Below are positions 26,907 to 36,265 of a DNA stretch of 64,000 nt, piece by piece; position 1 is the first letter of the stretch; every line of letters begins with the position of its first letter. The notes below the pieces were generated by a model. The model was not told the origin of the DNA, did no database searches, and was given only the letters and a program-made list of their open reading frames with translations. A program made the translations under genes and the position numbers. This DNA is from Promethearchaeota archaeon. GTDB taxonomy: Archaea; Asgardarchaeota; Lokiarchaeia; Sigyniarchaeales; SOKP01. The stretch covers positions 198,192 to 262,191 of the forward strand of contig JAUWGH010000002.1 in NCBI GenBank assembly GCA_030606485.1, read 5' to 3'.

Positions 26907-27047
26907 GATGATTCATTCTTAAATAGAATTATTAAAAATCTTTTATTTTTTTAATAAATATTAAAAATAATGACAACAATATGATTTTATATTAATTAAT
27001 TAATTATACAAATAACTAATTGTTTAAAATTTTGATGAGGGTTTAAA

Positions 27048-28478
27048 TTGACACAAATGTTTGGTACTTCCGGAATCAGAAAGGTTTTTAAAAATTACGG
27101 GGGAACTGAAGCTCATTTTACTCCAGAAATGGCGTTAAAGTTAGGATTAGCTATAGGTTCATATATTAATGGAGGTGTTGTAATAATGGGCAAAGATATC
27201 CGCACTGCCGCATTACCAATTGAACACGCGTTAATCGCTGGTCTTATTAGCACAGGATGTAAGGTTAAGACCGTTGGCATAGTTACAACACCAACTCTTG
27301 CAATGTCTTGCAAAATTCTTAATGGAGATTGCGGAATCATGATAACTGCATCACATAACACTCCTGAATATATTGGTGTCAAGCTATGGAACCCATCCGG
27401 CTTAGGGTTTTCGGCCCAGCAAGAAGAAGTAATTGAGGAAATATATAATAAAGAAAAGTTTAACAAGACCGATTGGAGAGGAATTGGCAGCGCTACGCCA
27501 ATATATGATTTAAACGAGTTTCATGTTAATGATATTTTAGAAAAGATTAAAATCCCAAGAGATAATCATCTTCATTTAATTGTAGACCCCGGGCATGGTT
27601 CCTCGTGTGAGATACTCCCAATAATTCTTAATAAATATAATATTAAATATATGACAATTAATGCACAAATGGATGGATCATTTCCAGGAAGATTATCTGA
27701 ACCTAACAAAGAAAATTTAAACCAATTAAGTAAATTTGTTAAAATCTCAGATGTACAAGACATAGGAATTGCTCTTGATGGTGATGCAGACAGAGTTATT
27801 TTTATTGCTGAAGATGGTAAGTTAGTTGATCCAATTAGATTACTTGCTTTATGTGCAAAAGACATACTGACAGAAAATGGCGGAATACCCGAAAAAGATC
27901 GAAAAATAGCAACCCCAATTAATAGTTCCAGCCTGCTTGAAAGATTACTAGAACCATTAGGTTATGAAGTAATTAGAACTGAGGTTGGAGACATTAAAGT
28001 TGCAACAGCATTAAAGGAAAAGGGAGGTATTCTTGGTGGCGAAACCAGTGGTACATATATCTGGCCAAAATACCACTACGGACCAGACTCTCTTTTAACT
28101 ATAGCGTATATTTTAGAGATGATAAATAGAAAAGGAAAACCATTAAGAGAATTGTTAGAAGAGATACCGGACTTTCCATTTGTTAGAAATAGTTTTGAAC
28201 TTACAAAAGATATTCCATTTACCGATGAGATAAATGAAAAAATAATAACAGAAATGGATAATTTGTTTCAAAATTTGGGCAAAGATCATGTTAAAATAAA
28301 TAAATTAGATGGCGTTAGATTTGATTATCAAGAAGGTTGGGTGATGGTGAGAAGATCAGGAACATCTCCTAAATTAAGAATTTCTGTTGAATCAACAATA
28401 GATATCCCTCATGCTCAAGAGATACTTCAGATGACTCAAGAAAGAATGGATAAATTAGGTTTGATAAGGGAAAATTAA
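27048..28478 (+). CDS. glmM: Phosphoglucosamine mutase/phosphomannomutase (GlmM-like)
   Basis: The 476-residue product has all four phosphohexomutase marks: N-terminal FGTSGIRKVF, phosphoserine loop TASHNTPEYIG with Ser102, metal loop DGDADRVIF, sugar loop GGETSGTYI and phosphate loop RRSGTSPKLRI. It interconverts hexose-1- and hexose-6-phosphates for nucleotide-sugar synthesis. The SGTSP phosphate loop and overall length fit archaeal GlmM/ManB, and the preferred sugar cannot be settled. The start is taken as TTG at 27048 with GATGAGGG upstream; ATG at 27057 is possible. Confidence 0.88.
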   Translation: MTQMFGTSGIRKVFKNYGGTEAHFTPEMALKLGLAIGSYINGGVVIMGKDIRTAALPIEHALIAGLISTGCKVKTVGIVTTPTLAMSCKILNGDCGIMITASHNTPEYIGVKLWNPSGLGFSAQQEEVIEEIYNKEKFNKTDWRGIGSATPIYDLNEFHVNDILEKIKIPRDNHLHLIVDPGHGSSCEILPIILNKYNIKYMTINAQMDGSFPGRLSEPNKENLNQLSKFVKISDVQDIGIALDGDADRVIFIAEDGKLVDPIRLLALCAKDILTENGGIPEKDRKIATPINSSSLLERLLEPLGYEVIRTEVGDIKVATALKEKGGILGGETSGTYIWPKYHYGPDSLLTIAYILEMINRKGKPLRELLEEIPDFPFVRNSFELTKDIPFTDEINEKIITEMDNLFQNLGKDHVKINKLDGVRFDYQEGWVMVRRSGTSPKLRISVESTIDIPHAQEILQMTQERMDKLGLIREN

Positions 28479-28501
28479 AAAAATTGTATTATCTCTTAAA
28501 T

Positions 28502-29602
28502 TTAAGGTTTTAATAATTCCCAATTGATATATTTTTCTATAATTTCTAAAGCAATCTGTTTTTCTTCTGGTTGAATTCCTGGTTTAATTCTTTCTATATT
28601 ATATAAGGTCGTGTACGTATCACTGGGGCTTAACAAAAGCGGAATTCCTAATTCATCTGCTCTTACTTTAACTGAAATGTCTGGTTGGATATAGCCAGTT
28701 AGGATGATTACAGAAACATTAGATTCGAGAGTGGCTAAAATTAACTCACTTCTATCTCCACCAGTAATACAAGCAGCATTTACACTCTGTCTAACATACT
28801 TCATAGCGCTAGGAACATCCATAGCTCCAATTAATATTGATTTAACATTTTTATTCATAGATTCGTCTGGTGGATTGTTTATTAATTCAGCACCAATGCC
28901 TTCCATAATTTCTAAAACTGTAGGTTCTGATAATGAGGGATCTTTTTGAATTATACCTACTAAAGGGATGTCATATTTTTCGATATGTTTTTTCTGTAAT
29001 TCTTTGACTCTTTCTACATAGTCAAAATCGATTTGGTTCATAATAAGCCCATTTATTTTCATATCTCTAAAATCGAGGTACTTCTTTGTAAAAAGTAATG
29101 TATCTACAAAATTATCAGTAGAGTTATCTAATATAAAATATATTCCATCGATTCCTAATTCTTTTGCAATTGTAACATCATCTAGTCCAACTCGGCAATA
29201 ATATCTAAAATTAGGCGTTCCCTCAATAATAACCATATCGCAATCTTGTTTAATTTTCTCATAAGCCTTTTTAATTTTCTCTGTATATTCAGTTCTTTGT
29301 TCAATATCTATATTATCAATATAATAATTAGGAGTAATTGATACAGGACAAATCGTATCTATATCATGCTCAGATTCAATAATATTCATAAAAATAAACG
29401 AAACATCGCGATCAGCCTTGTTGGTTAATGCTCCAATTGGTTTACCCACAGGTTTGAAATATTTAACATTATAGCCTTCTTTCTTGAATTTTTGGAGCAA
29501 CCCTATAGCAATTAGAGTCTTACCAGCTCTTTCATTAAATGAACTCAAATATATTGTTTTTACCAATTTTTCTCTCACATGCATTTTTAATTTTTTATTC
29601 AA
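28502..29602 (-). CDS. BioD-like ATPase with DRTGG domain (Pta N-terminal-like protein)
   Basis: The first about 210 residues are a BioD/CobB-like P-loop domain: SSFNERAGKTLIAIGLL (Walker A, Lys28), PVGKP, and a VIIEGTPN strand. The last about 150 residues are a DRTGG domain (ILIGAMDV, AACITGGDRSELILATL, VIILTGYI) as found in the regulatory N-terminal half of long phosphotransacetylases. The catalytic acetyltransferase domain of Pta is absent. Such archaeal proteins commonly sit beside ADP-forming acetyl-CoA synthetases, as here (37 bases downstream of one), so a nucleotide- or acyl-CoA-sensing regulator role is plausible. Confidence 0.8.
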   Translation of the reverse strand: MNKKLKMHVREKLVKTIYLSSFNERAGKTLIAIGLLQKFKKEGYNVKYFKPVGKPIGALTNKADRDVSFIFMNIIESEHDIDTICPVSITPNYYIDNIDIEQRTEYTEKIKKAYEKIKQDCDMVIIEGTPNFRYYCRVGLDDVTIAKELGIDGIYFILDNSTDNFVDTLLFTKKYLDFRDMKINGLIMNQIDFDYVERVKELQKKHIEKYDIPLVGIIQKDPSLSEPTVLEIMEGIGAELINNPPDESMNKNVKSILIGAMDVPSAMKYVRQSVNAACITGGDRSELILATLESNVSVIILTGYIQPDISVKVRADELGIPLLLSPSDTYTTLYNIERIKPGIQPEEKQIALEIIEKYINWELLKP

Positions 29603-29638
29603 ATAAATTTTAATTTTTTTCTTTTTCTGTTTATTATT

Positions 29639-31825
29639 TTAAGATTTAATTGTAATTTTAATATCAACAGCGGAACATTCTTTAACAAATGATAATAGAG
29701 GATTTATATCCAATTCTACTATCTCAGGAAAATCATTTACTAATTGAGAGAGTTTTAAAAGTACATCAATAACTGCATCGATATCTGATGGAGGTTCGCC
29801 ACGAACTCCTTGGAGTAAAGCAAAAATTTTAGTCTGAGATAATAAATTAACTGCATCTTCTCTTGTAAATTTATATGTTAATGAAAATGCAACATCTTTA
29901 ATGAAATTGGCATAAATACCACCTGTGCCTACCATAATCATTGGTCCGAAAGTAGGATCTTTACTCATTCCTAAAATTAACTCACTTACTTTAGGTTGAG
30001 CCTTAAAATCTATCATTTCTTGAATTTCTATACCATAAATCTTTGCATTTCTAGGTCCAAATTTTTTTACTTTTATCATAATTTGAGTATAAGCTTCTCT
30101 AGCTTGTTTTTGGTCAAGAATATTCAATAAAACACCTCCCACATCAGTTTTATGTAAAATCTGAGGGCTTACAACTTTTGCTACTAAGGGAAAACCTATA
30201 TCATTGCTTATGTCAAAAGCTTGGATTGGAGAGCGAACTATTTTAGATTTTGGTGATGGAATTCCATAAATTTGAAATATTTCATTATTTTCATAACTTA
30301 ATAATACTGAGCGATTATCTTCACGAACCTCTTCAAAAATCTCATTAACTCTATTCTTATTAACATTAAATTTCTTAATATTAATACTTTTTAAGGATTG
30401 TCTTTTCTTATTTTCACAATACTTTACTAACACTTTTAAAGTTTGAGCAGCTCGACTTGGAAAATAATAACATGGTATATGATTGTCATTTAATAATTTT
30501 TGTCCTTCCGCTATATTTTTTCCACCAATAAAAGAACAAACCATTGGTATATCAGGAATTTTTTTTGATGTTTCAAGAACTAAGCTTGCAACATCGGTTG
30601 GTCTTGTTAACGCTTGAGGTGCAAGAATAAGGCAACATCCATTAGGAGTCTCCTGATTTGGCATATCTTCTTTAGTGGATTTACTAATAGTATTTTTATC
30701 AAAATTGGAATCTAATCTAAAAATAGTATTAAGTGCAAATCTATATCTTTCTGGTGTTGCATCTCCTACTATATCAACAGGATTAAATATACTTGCCTCT
30801 GCCGGTAAATTTTTTCTCAATTTATGAAGTATATCTTCTGGAAATTTTGCAAACTTTAAACCTTCCCGTGAAAAAGCATCAGCTGCTACAATTCCAGGGC
30901 CTCCAGCATTACTTATAATAACAAAAGAATTTTTTTTTGGTAAAGGTTGAAATGCAAAAATTTCTCCGAAATCGAATAAATCTTCAATAGTTTTTGCTCT
31001 AATTACACCTGTCTTTTCAAATGATAAATCATATGCCCTATCAGAACCTGCTAAAGCCCCTGTATGACTTGATGCTGCTTTTGCACCTTGTTCAGATATA
31101 CCAGATTTCAGAATTACAACCGGTTTCTCTCTTGTAATTTCAGATACAACCTCTAAAAAACGATCTCCATCAATTACATTTTCTAAATAAGCTAGAATGA
31201 CTTTTGTATTATCATCATCAGCTAAATATTTTAAAAAATCGACAAGTGTTAAATCTGCTTTATTACCCAAGGATATGCAACAAGAAAAGCCAAAAGTACG
31301 ACCCATCGAATAATCTAACATCCCTGTAAGCATTGCACCTGATTGTGATATGATTGCTATGTTTCCTTTTTTAGGTTGATCAGCTGCAAAGGTTGCATTA
31401 TAATTAAGACCCATAAAGCCCAAACAATTAGGACCTAAGACACGAATATTATTTTCGCTACATATTTTAGCCAATTCTAACTCTCTTTCAACCCCATCTC
31501 CACCAACTTCTTTAAATCCTGCAGTAATTACGATTAATCCTTTAATTTTTTTTTGTGCGCATTCTTTTACTACATTAACAACATACTTTGCAGGAATAAC
31601 AATAACGCCAATGTCAATATCTTCTTTTACATCTAAAACGCTTTTATAACATTTATATCCAAGAATTTCACTGGCTGAAGGATTAATTGGATATAATTTT
31701 CCTTTATATCCTGAATTTTTTATATTTTTTACCACACTATTTCCAATTTTAGTTTCATTTGCGCTTGCTCCTATAACTGCAATACTATCAGGATTAAAAA
31801 AATAACCTAAATCACTTTCCGCCAT
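29639..31825 (-). CDS. ADP-forming acetate/acyl-CoA ligase, fused alpha-beta
   Basis: The 728-residue protein holds the complete enzyme. The CoA-binding domain has VIGASANETKIGNSV and GPNCLGFMG, the ligase domain has IISQSGAM and the phosphohistidine ASSHTGALAG (His254), and after residue 500 there is an ATP-grasp beta domain (GIPSPKSKIVRSP, FPLVAKVVSP, HKTDVGGVLLNI, LDINPLLSF). It converts acyl-CoA, ADP and phosphate to acid, CoA and ATP, yielding ATP from acetyl-CoA or amino-acid-derived acyl-CoAs. A BioD/DRTGG gene follows in the same operon. Confidence 0.9.
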   Translation of the reverse strand: MAESDLGYFFNPDSIAVIGASANETKIGNSVVKNIKNSGYKGKLYPINPSASEILGYKCYKSVLDVKEDIDIGVIVIPAKYVVNVVKECAQKKIKGLIVITAGFKEVGGDGVERELELAKICSENNIRVLGPNCLGFMGLNYNATFAADQPKKGNIAIISQSGAMLTGMLDYSMGRTFGFSCCISLGNKADLTLVDFLKYLADDDNTKVILAYLENVIDGDRFLEVVSEITREKPVVILKSGISEQGAKAASSHTGALAGSDRAYDLSFEKTGVIRAKTIEDLFDFGEIFAFQPLPKKNSFVIISNAGGPGIVAADAFSREGLKFAKFPEDILHKLRKNLPAEASIFNPVDIVGDATPERYRFALNTIFRLDSNFDKNTISKSTKEDMPNQETPNGCCLILAPQALTRPTDVASLVLETSKKIPDIPMVCSFIGGKNIAEGQKLLNDNHIPCYYFPSRAAQTLKVLVKYCENKKRQSLKSINIKKFNVNKNRVNEIFEEVREDNRSVLLSYENNEIFQIYGIPSPKSKIVRSPIQAFDISNDIGFPLVAKVVSPQILHKTDVGGVLLNILDQKQAREAYTQIMIKVKKFGPRNAKIYGIEIQEMIDFKAQPKVSELILGMSKDPTFGPMIMVGTGGIYANFIKDVAFSLTYKFTREDAVNLLSQTKIFALLQGVRGEPPSDIDAVIDVLLKLSQLVNDFPEIVELDINPLLSFVKECSAVDIKITIKS

Positions 31826-31926
31826 TATTTATCGATTTATATTGATAAACCTATGTTTTTATTTAACTAATTTAAATTTCTTATTAATTAATTGTTTTTT
31901 CTGTATAATATTATGAAATAATTAAA

Positions 31927-31940
31927 TCCTTTTATATATG
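31927..31940 (+). promoter_or_regulatory. TATA-type promoter of the cyclophilin gene
   Basis: TCCTTTTATATATG is centred about 27 bases before the ATG at 31961. That spacing would place the transcript start at or next to the start codon, as in leaderless archaeal mRNAs, and no ribosome binding site is seen. Confidence 0.5.
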
Positions 31941-31960
31941 TCAATAATTTCTTATTAAAT

Positions 31961-32437
31961 ATGACTAATCTCGTGATTAAAACAAATAAAGGGGATATTA
32001 ATTTACAGCTTTTTGACGAGGATGCACCTTTAACCGTCGCATCTTTTTTATACCTAATAAGAAAAGGTTTCTATAACAAACTTAAATTTCATCGAGTTAT
32101 TGAAAATTTCATGGTTCAAGGAGGTTGCCCATTGGGAACTGGTACTGGTGGTCCTAAAAACGTAGGGATTAACGCGTTTGAATATCAAGGTCAGATGGTT
32201 TCTTATCCATTCAAGGATGAATTTCAAAGTGGCAGAGTATTTGATAAACCTGGCTTATTGGCCATGGCAAATGCAGGACTAAATACAAATGGCTCTCAGT
32301 TTTTTATAACTCATATAGTCACCGACTGGCTAACTAACAAGCATACAATTTTCGGTGAAGTTAAATCTGATATTGATCAAGGAATTGTTAATTCAATTAT
32401 TACAGGAGATAAAATCTTAGAAATACAAATTCTTTAA
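31961..32437 (+). CDS. Cyclophilin-type peptidyl-prolyl cis-trans isomerase
   Basis: The 158-residue single-domain protein has FHRVIENFMVQGG (with catalytic Arg), GTGTGGPKN, DEFQS, LLAMANAG, NGSQFFIT and TNKHTIFGEV, the full cyclophilin core. No signal sequence, so it is cytosolic and assists protein folding. Cyclophilins are irregular in archaea, and this one carries an insertion between the GTGG and DEF motifs. Confidence 0.93.
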   Translation: MTNLVIKTNKGDINLQLFDEDAPLTVASFLYLIRKGFYNKLKFHRVIENFMVQGGCPLGTGTGGPKNVGINAFEYQGQMVSYPFKDEFQSGRVFDKPGLLAMANAGLNTNGSQFFITHIVTDWLTNKHTIFGEVKSDIDQGIVNSIITGDKILEIQIL

Positions 32438-32567
32438 TTTTTCTTCTTTTTATTCTTTTGTTATTACTTATAAATTATAATATCTTAACTGTATTAATCC
32501 TTAATATGAAAATTTCCATATATTACAGTAATTTTTTGGCTTCTGATTATTGAATTAAATAAATCAT

Positions 32568-33074
32568 CTAGAGAGGTTGCCCACATTCATCACAAAATTT
32601 CGCATCTTCATCATTTAATGTTCCGCAAGCTCGACATTTAATCATAATTTTCTGTGGCGAGGTCGTTTTTACATCTAATTTTATTCCACCGGCTCTACCA
32701 ATTCCCGTTGCAGCCGCCTCAGTACCTATACTAATTACTCTTCCATACCCATCCAGCGCTTGTTCATCAGCTGTACCGAGTGCCATACCAGTTTCTTCTA
32801 CTGTATATCTTAAAATTTCTCTTTGATGTGCAACAGCTAGTAAAAATAATGCGGGAATTATCATAAACATACCTGGTGTAAGTAATACCATACCTATAGT
32901 AGAAAGTCTACTTAATTCACTCATCGGTAGCTCGAAAAAGTACATACTATGATATACCAATATTACAGCACCAAAAGTAACAAGAGTAATACCAATTACC
33001 AATAACATAATTGCAATAATTTTTAATTTTTTTCTAGGTTTAACATTAACATCATTTTCTTGATTATTTTTCAT
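32568..33074 (-). CDS. Two-helix membrane protein with C-terminal zinc ribbon
   Basis: The 168-residue protein has two hydrophobic segments (about 18-42 and 60-85) and a C-terminal zinc ribbon CRACGTLN ... FCDECGQPL. The loop between carries Gly- and Ala-rich sequence. No family recognised. It resembles other short zinc-ribbon membrane proteins common in Asgard genomes; function unknown. Confidence 0.65.
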   Translation of the reverse strand: MKNNQENDVNVKPRKKLKIIAIMLLVIGITLVTFGAVILVYHSMYFFELPMSELSRLSTIGMVLLTPGMFMIIPALFLLAVAHQREILRYTVEETGMALGTADEQALDGYGRVISIGTEAAATGIGRAGGIKLDVKTTSPQKIMIKCRACGTLNDEDAKFCDECGQPL

Positions 33075-33154
33075 TTTATTTCACCTAAATAGAAATTATT
33101 TTTTTAATATAAATATCTTTATTTAAAATCAAAATTCTTTAATTAACTTTTTTT

Positions 33155-33346
33155 TTATTCTCTTTTTTCCTTACTGAAGGTTTCAATATGATCGCAAATT
33201 ATTTGGATTGTTTTCTCAACGATAATTTTTTCTTCGCTATTTAATTCATTTTTAAGAAACTCTAAATATTTTAGAGTTTTCTCTGCCATTGCCATATTTT
33301 TAAGATATTGACTTCCGTCTTTATCTATAAAACCTCCCCATGCCAT
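33155..33346 (-). CDS. Small helical protein (63 residues)
   Basis: A short, charged, helical ORF (KTLKYLEFLKNELNSEEKI) lies between two membrane-protein genes on the same strand with gaps of 80 and 24 bases. No family recognised. Amphipathic character and position support a real gene, but size keeps this uncertain. Confidence 0.45.
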   Translation of the reverse strand: MAWGGFIDKDGSQYLKNMAMAEKTLKYLEFLKNELNSEEKIIVEKTIQIICDHIETFSKEKRE

Positions 33347-33370
33347 GAAAATCCTTTTTTTTGCCTTATT

Positions 33371-33829
33371 TTATAGAGTCATCATTTTTCCAACAAAATA
33401 AAATATTAACATTAGAATAAATCCAATAAGATATACTGTGTAGGTAATGTATGCGCTTTTCATTTCTCCTGGTTTAATTAGAAGCTTCCATAATAATAAA
33501 TAAAATGCTGCAGCTAGTGTGACAAAAATAATGTCCATAGAAGCATTCAATAATGAATCTTGTCTACCCTCAAATTTCAAGCCCCAACTCCATAATACAA
33601 AATTCTCAAAGAATTCCCAGAAAATCCCTATTATCACTGTAATTAAAAATGCTAACCAAATTGGAAATTTATCGTTCTGCTTCACGTATTTAAAATAACC
33701 GTGAAGCAATGAAAATAGGGCAAAAAATCCAAACCCCATTGCGATGTGGGCCCAAGTGAAGAAATCCATTGCCGAGTTACCAACTTCAGCAATTGTTTCT
33801 GCTATAATATCATTTTGAATTCCAATCAT
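33371..33829 (-). CDS. Four-helix membrane protein
   Basis: The 152-residue product has four hydrophobic segments. The sequence GIFWEFFENFVLW followed by DSLLNASMDIIFVTLAAAFYLL resembles the layout of DUF2238-type membrane proteins, which have a conserved Glu/Asp pair in helices 3 and 4. Function unknown. Probably the first gene of a three-gene minus-strand unit with the two small genes downstream. Confidence 0.6.
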   Translation of the reverse strand: MIGIQNDIIAETIAEVGNSAMDFFTWAHIAMGFGFFALFSLLHGYFKYVKQNDKFPIWLAFLITVIIGIFWEFFENFVLWSWGLKFEGRQDSLLNASMDIIFVTLAAAFYLLLWKLLIKPGEMKSAYITYTVYLIGFILMLIFYFVGKMMTL

Positions 33830-34002
33830 TTCTTATTTCATTTTTTTTTGAATTTCTTATAATATATGATAAGTTGAGTTGCTTTTTAATGTTATATTCT
33901 GATACATATCTATACAAATTGAGAATAAATAAAATTTATTTTAACATTTAAATATTTAATTAATTTATTCAATCGATTGATAATAGACCATTTTAAAAAA
34001 AA

Positions 34003-34665
34003 ATGAGCACTGAAATTCCTTTTGTAATTTTAATCGGTGGAAAGAGTAAAAGATTTGGTTTGGATAAAGGTTTGATAAAAGTATCCGGTAAATCATTTAT
34101 TGTTCATCAAATTGAAATATTAAAAAAAATTAGTAAAAATATTTTTCTTTCTGCGTATGATAATTTTCAAATTCAAACTTACAAAAAAGCATTAACAAAA
34201 TTTGATTTTTTATTCTTTATTTTAGATGATTATTCAATACTGGAAGGAGAAACAATTCGAAGTCCTCTACTTGGAATATATTCATCCTTCAAATATCTTT
34301 TAAGAACTAAATTTAAAAAAGTTTTTATAATCTCTTGCGATTTGCCGCTAATAAAATACGAAGTTCTAATTTTTATGTTAAAAGAATCCTTAAATTTCGA
34401 TTGTTGTATCCCTCGATGGAAAAATAGATACCTAGAACCACTTTTCGCTGTATATCCTATAGAAAAAGGATATCTTATGGCAAAACAAAATTTAAAACTT
34501 AAGAAATTTAGGTTAAGAGAACTTCTAAATGAAGATTGGAAGATAAATTTTGTATCGATTGAGGATAAAATTAAAAATTTTGATAATGAATTAAAAAGTT
34601 TCTTGAATATCAATAGTGAGGAAGATTTGGAACACCTCGGGAAATTGTTTAGAAAAAAAGATTAA
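34003..34665 (+). CDS. mobA: MobA-like molybdenum cofactor nucleotidyltransferase
   Basis: The 220-residue product has the nucleotide-binding N-terminus LIGGKSKRFGLDKGLI and the later SCDLPLIK strand with the metal-binding Asp, as in MobA, which attaches GMP to molybdopterin. MobA/CofC/MobB-type relatives are similar, so the exact nucleotide is inferred. The neighbourhood needs such an enzyme: fwdB and fwdB2 encode enzymes of the pterin-dinucleotide oxidoreductase class. An A-rich stretch with no ribosome binding site precedes the ATG. Confidence 0.8.
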   Translation: MSTEIPFVILIGGKSKRFGLDKGLIKVSGKSFIVHQIEILKKISKNIFLSAYDNFQIQTYKKALTKFDFLFFILDDYSILEGETIRSPLLGIYSSFKYLLRTKFKKVFIISCDLPLIKYEVLIFMLKESLNFDCCIPRWKNRYLEPLFAVYPIEKGYLMAKQNLKLKKFRLRELLNEDWKINFVSIEDKIKNFDNELKSFLNINSEEDLEHLGKLFRKKD

Positions 34666-34806
34666 TTCTATCTCTTAAAAAAAAGAGTTATTAAGATATA
34701 GTCTTCAGACATTCTTGTTAATAGAATTAAATCTAAACTTTTTTAATATATATAATTTTTAACTAATTAAGATTCAATAGAAGAGAGAAGAAAAAAAATC
34801 AAGAAA

Positions 34807-36198
34807 ATGCCCGTTCAAGTAGCATTCATGCAGCTTTCTAGTTGTTGGGGTTGCCACCAGAGTCTCCTTAATGCACACTTAGGGTTATTGGGTATTCTCC
34901 CAGAGTTAGAAATTGTATATTGGCCAACTGTTGTGGATTTCAAACATGATTCACTTGAAGCAAGAGAAGATAGTTCAATTGTCCTGGGATTTATTGAGGG
35001 TTTAATCCGAACCCATGAAGATTTAGAAAATACTAAATTAATTAGAAAGAAATGTCAAATTATAATTGCTTTTGGTGCATGTGCTTGCTATGGAGGCATT
35101 CCTGGACTAAGTAATCTTTACAAAAAAGATGAGCTTTTACAAAGGAAATTTATTGAAGCGGAATCAATTACAGAGTCTAGAATTCCTGACCAGCATGTTC
35201 CACCTATTGAAGACTATATTGTTAATGTTAAAGAAATTATTAATGTTGATATTTTTATTCCTGGTTGCCCCCCAACCACTGATAATATTATTGCTTCAAT
35301 TTCATATCTATTAAGTTTTTTATCACCCGATCCAGAAAAGAAAGATATAAATAAATGTGTATGCGAACAATGTTCATTACTTAAAGAAGGGTGTCTCATT
35401 GAAAAAGGAAAGTTGTGTTTTGGACCGATTACCGCTAGTGGATGTGATTTAAAATGCCCGGAAAACGGTAGTCCTTGTGTAGGTTGTTTTAAAGCAAGTT
35501 CAAAAGTTGGTGATAAGGGAAAGGATCTAATAAATTTAATAGGCTCAATTGGTGAAATTGATACGCCCACCGGATTAGATATTAAAAAATTTCTCGAATT
35601 ATATTTTGGATTATCTAATTTGGAATTTATGTATTTCAAAGGAGATTTATTGCAACGATTGGCCAAAGAACCTGAGACCTTTTCTGAAAAATTAATTTCA
35701 ACCTTTAATGGGAAACAAAAAGTTTTAGAAGTCAAACAGACGGGAAATGAATTAATTGATAATATTATTGGATTACTTCTCTACAAATTAAGAGATAGCC
35801 CAGAATTTAAATTTAGCCAAAAAACCGTTTGTAGTACATGCGACAGAGAAGTCATTGATAAAGTTTTTACTGAAATAAAAAGGGATTATGAAGGCTTACC
35901 TACAATGGATACCTGCTTTTTAGAACAAGGATATGTATGTCTAGGACCAGTAACTAAAGCTGGATGTGGAACAATTTGTCCAAATAAAGCAAATGCTCCT
36001 TGCTTGGGCTGCTATGGGCCTCCCGAAAGTATAAAAGATGCAGGAGCTAAATTTTTATCTACTTACTGTTCTATTGCACAAAATGAACCCGAAGAGATTT
36101 CTCAATTAATTAAAGATCCTGCTGGACTCTTTTATAGATTTACGCTCCCAAGTAGTATTTTAAGTCGAAAACGCGATGATTTTAAGGAGGATAAATAA
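34807..36198 (+). CDS. MvhG-like [NiFe]-hydrogenase small subunit with duplicated Fe-S module
   Basis: Residues 1-175 match the small subunit of methyl-viologen-type (group 3c) hydrogenase: SSCWGCHQSLL (C13, C16), AFGACACYGGIPGLSN and FIPGCPPT supply the proximal cluster ligands. The C-terminal Cys motif of MvhG (CxxC ... Cx-GP-x-x-GC ... C ... CxGC) occurs twice: at about 184-232 (CEQCSLL, CFGPITASGC, CVGCF) and about 342-406 (CSTCDRE, CLGPVTKAGC, CLGCYGPPES). The protein is thus 463 residues against about 300 in MvhG. No large catalytic subunit gene is in the window. It begins the group mvhG-fwdA-hdrC; MobA lies just upstream. Its job may be electron transfer rather than hydrogen turnover. 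Confidence 0.8.
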   Translation: MPVQVAFMQLSSCWGCHQSLLNAHLGLLGILPELEIVYWPTVVDFKHDSLEAREDSSIVLGFIEGLIRTHEDLENTKLIRKKCQIIIAFGACACYGGIPGLSNLYKKDELLQRKFIEAESITESRIPDQHVPPIEDYIVNVKEIINVDIFIPGCPPTTDNIIASISYLLSFLSPDPEKKDINKCVCEQCSLLKEGCLIEKGKLCFGPITASGCDLKCPENGSPCVGCFKASSKVGDKGKDLINLIGSIGEIDTPTGLDIKKFLELYFGLSNLEFMYFKGDLLQRLAKEPETFSEKLISTFNGKQKVLEVKQTGNELIDNIIGLLLYKLRDSPEFKFSQKTVCSTCDREVIDKVFTEIKRDYEGLPTMDTCFLEQGYVCLGPVTKAGCGTICPNKANAPCLGCYGPPESIKDAGAKFLSTYCSIAQNEPEEISQLIKDPAGLFYRFTLPSSILSRKRDDFKEDK

Positions 36199-36265
36199 TC
36201 TTATAAAAAATAAGATAAAAAGATATATTAAATATTACTATTAAAAATTCGATAATGAATAAAAA

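Noticed and set aside
35214-35735. 173-codon minus-strand ORF inside the MvhG-like gene
   Set aside because: Shadow of the strongly supported Fe-S protein on the other strand.
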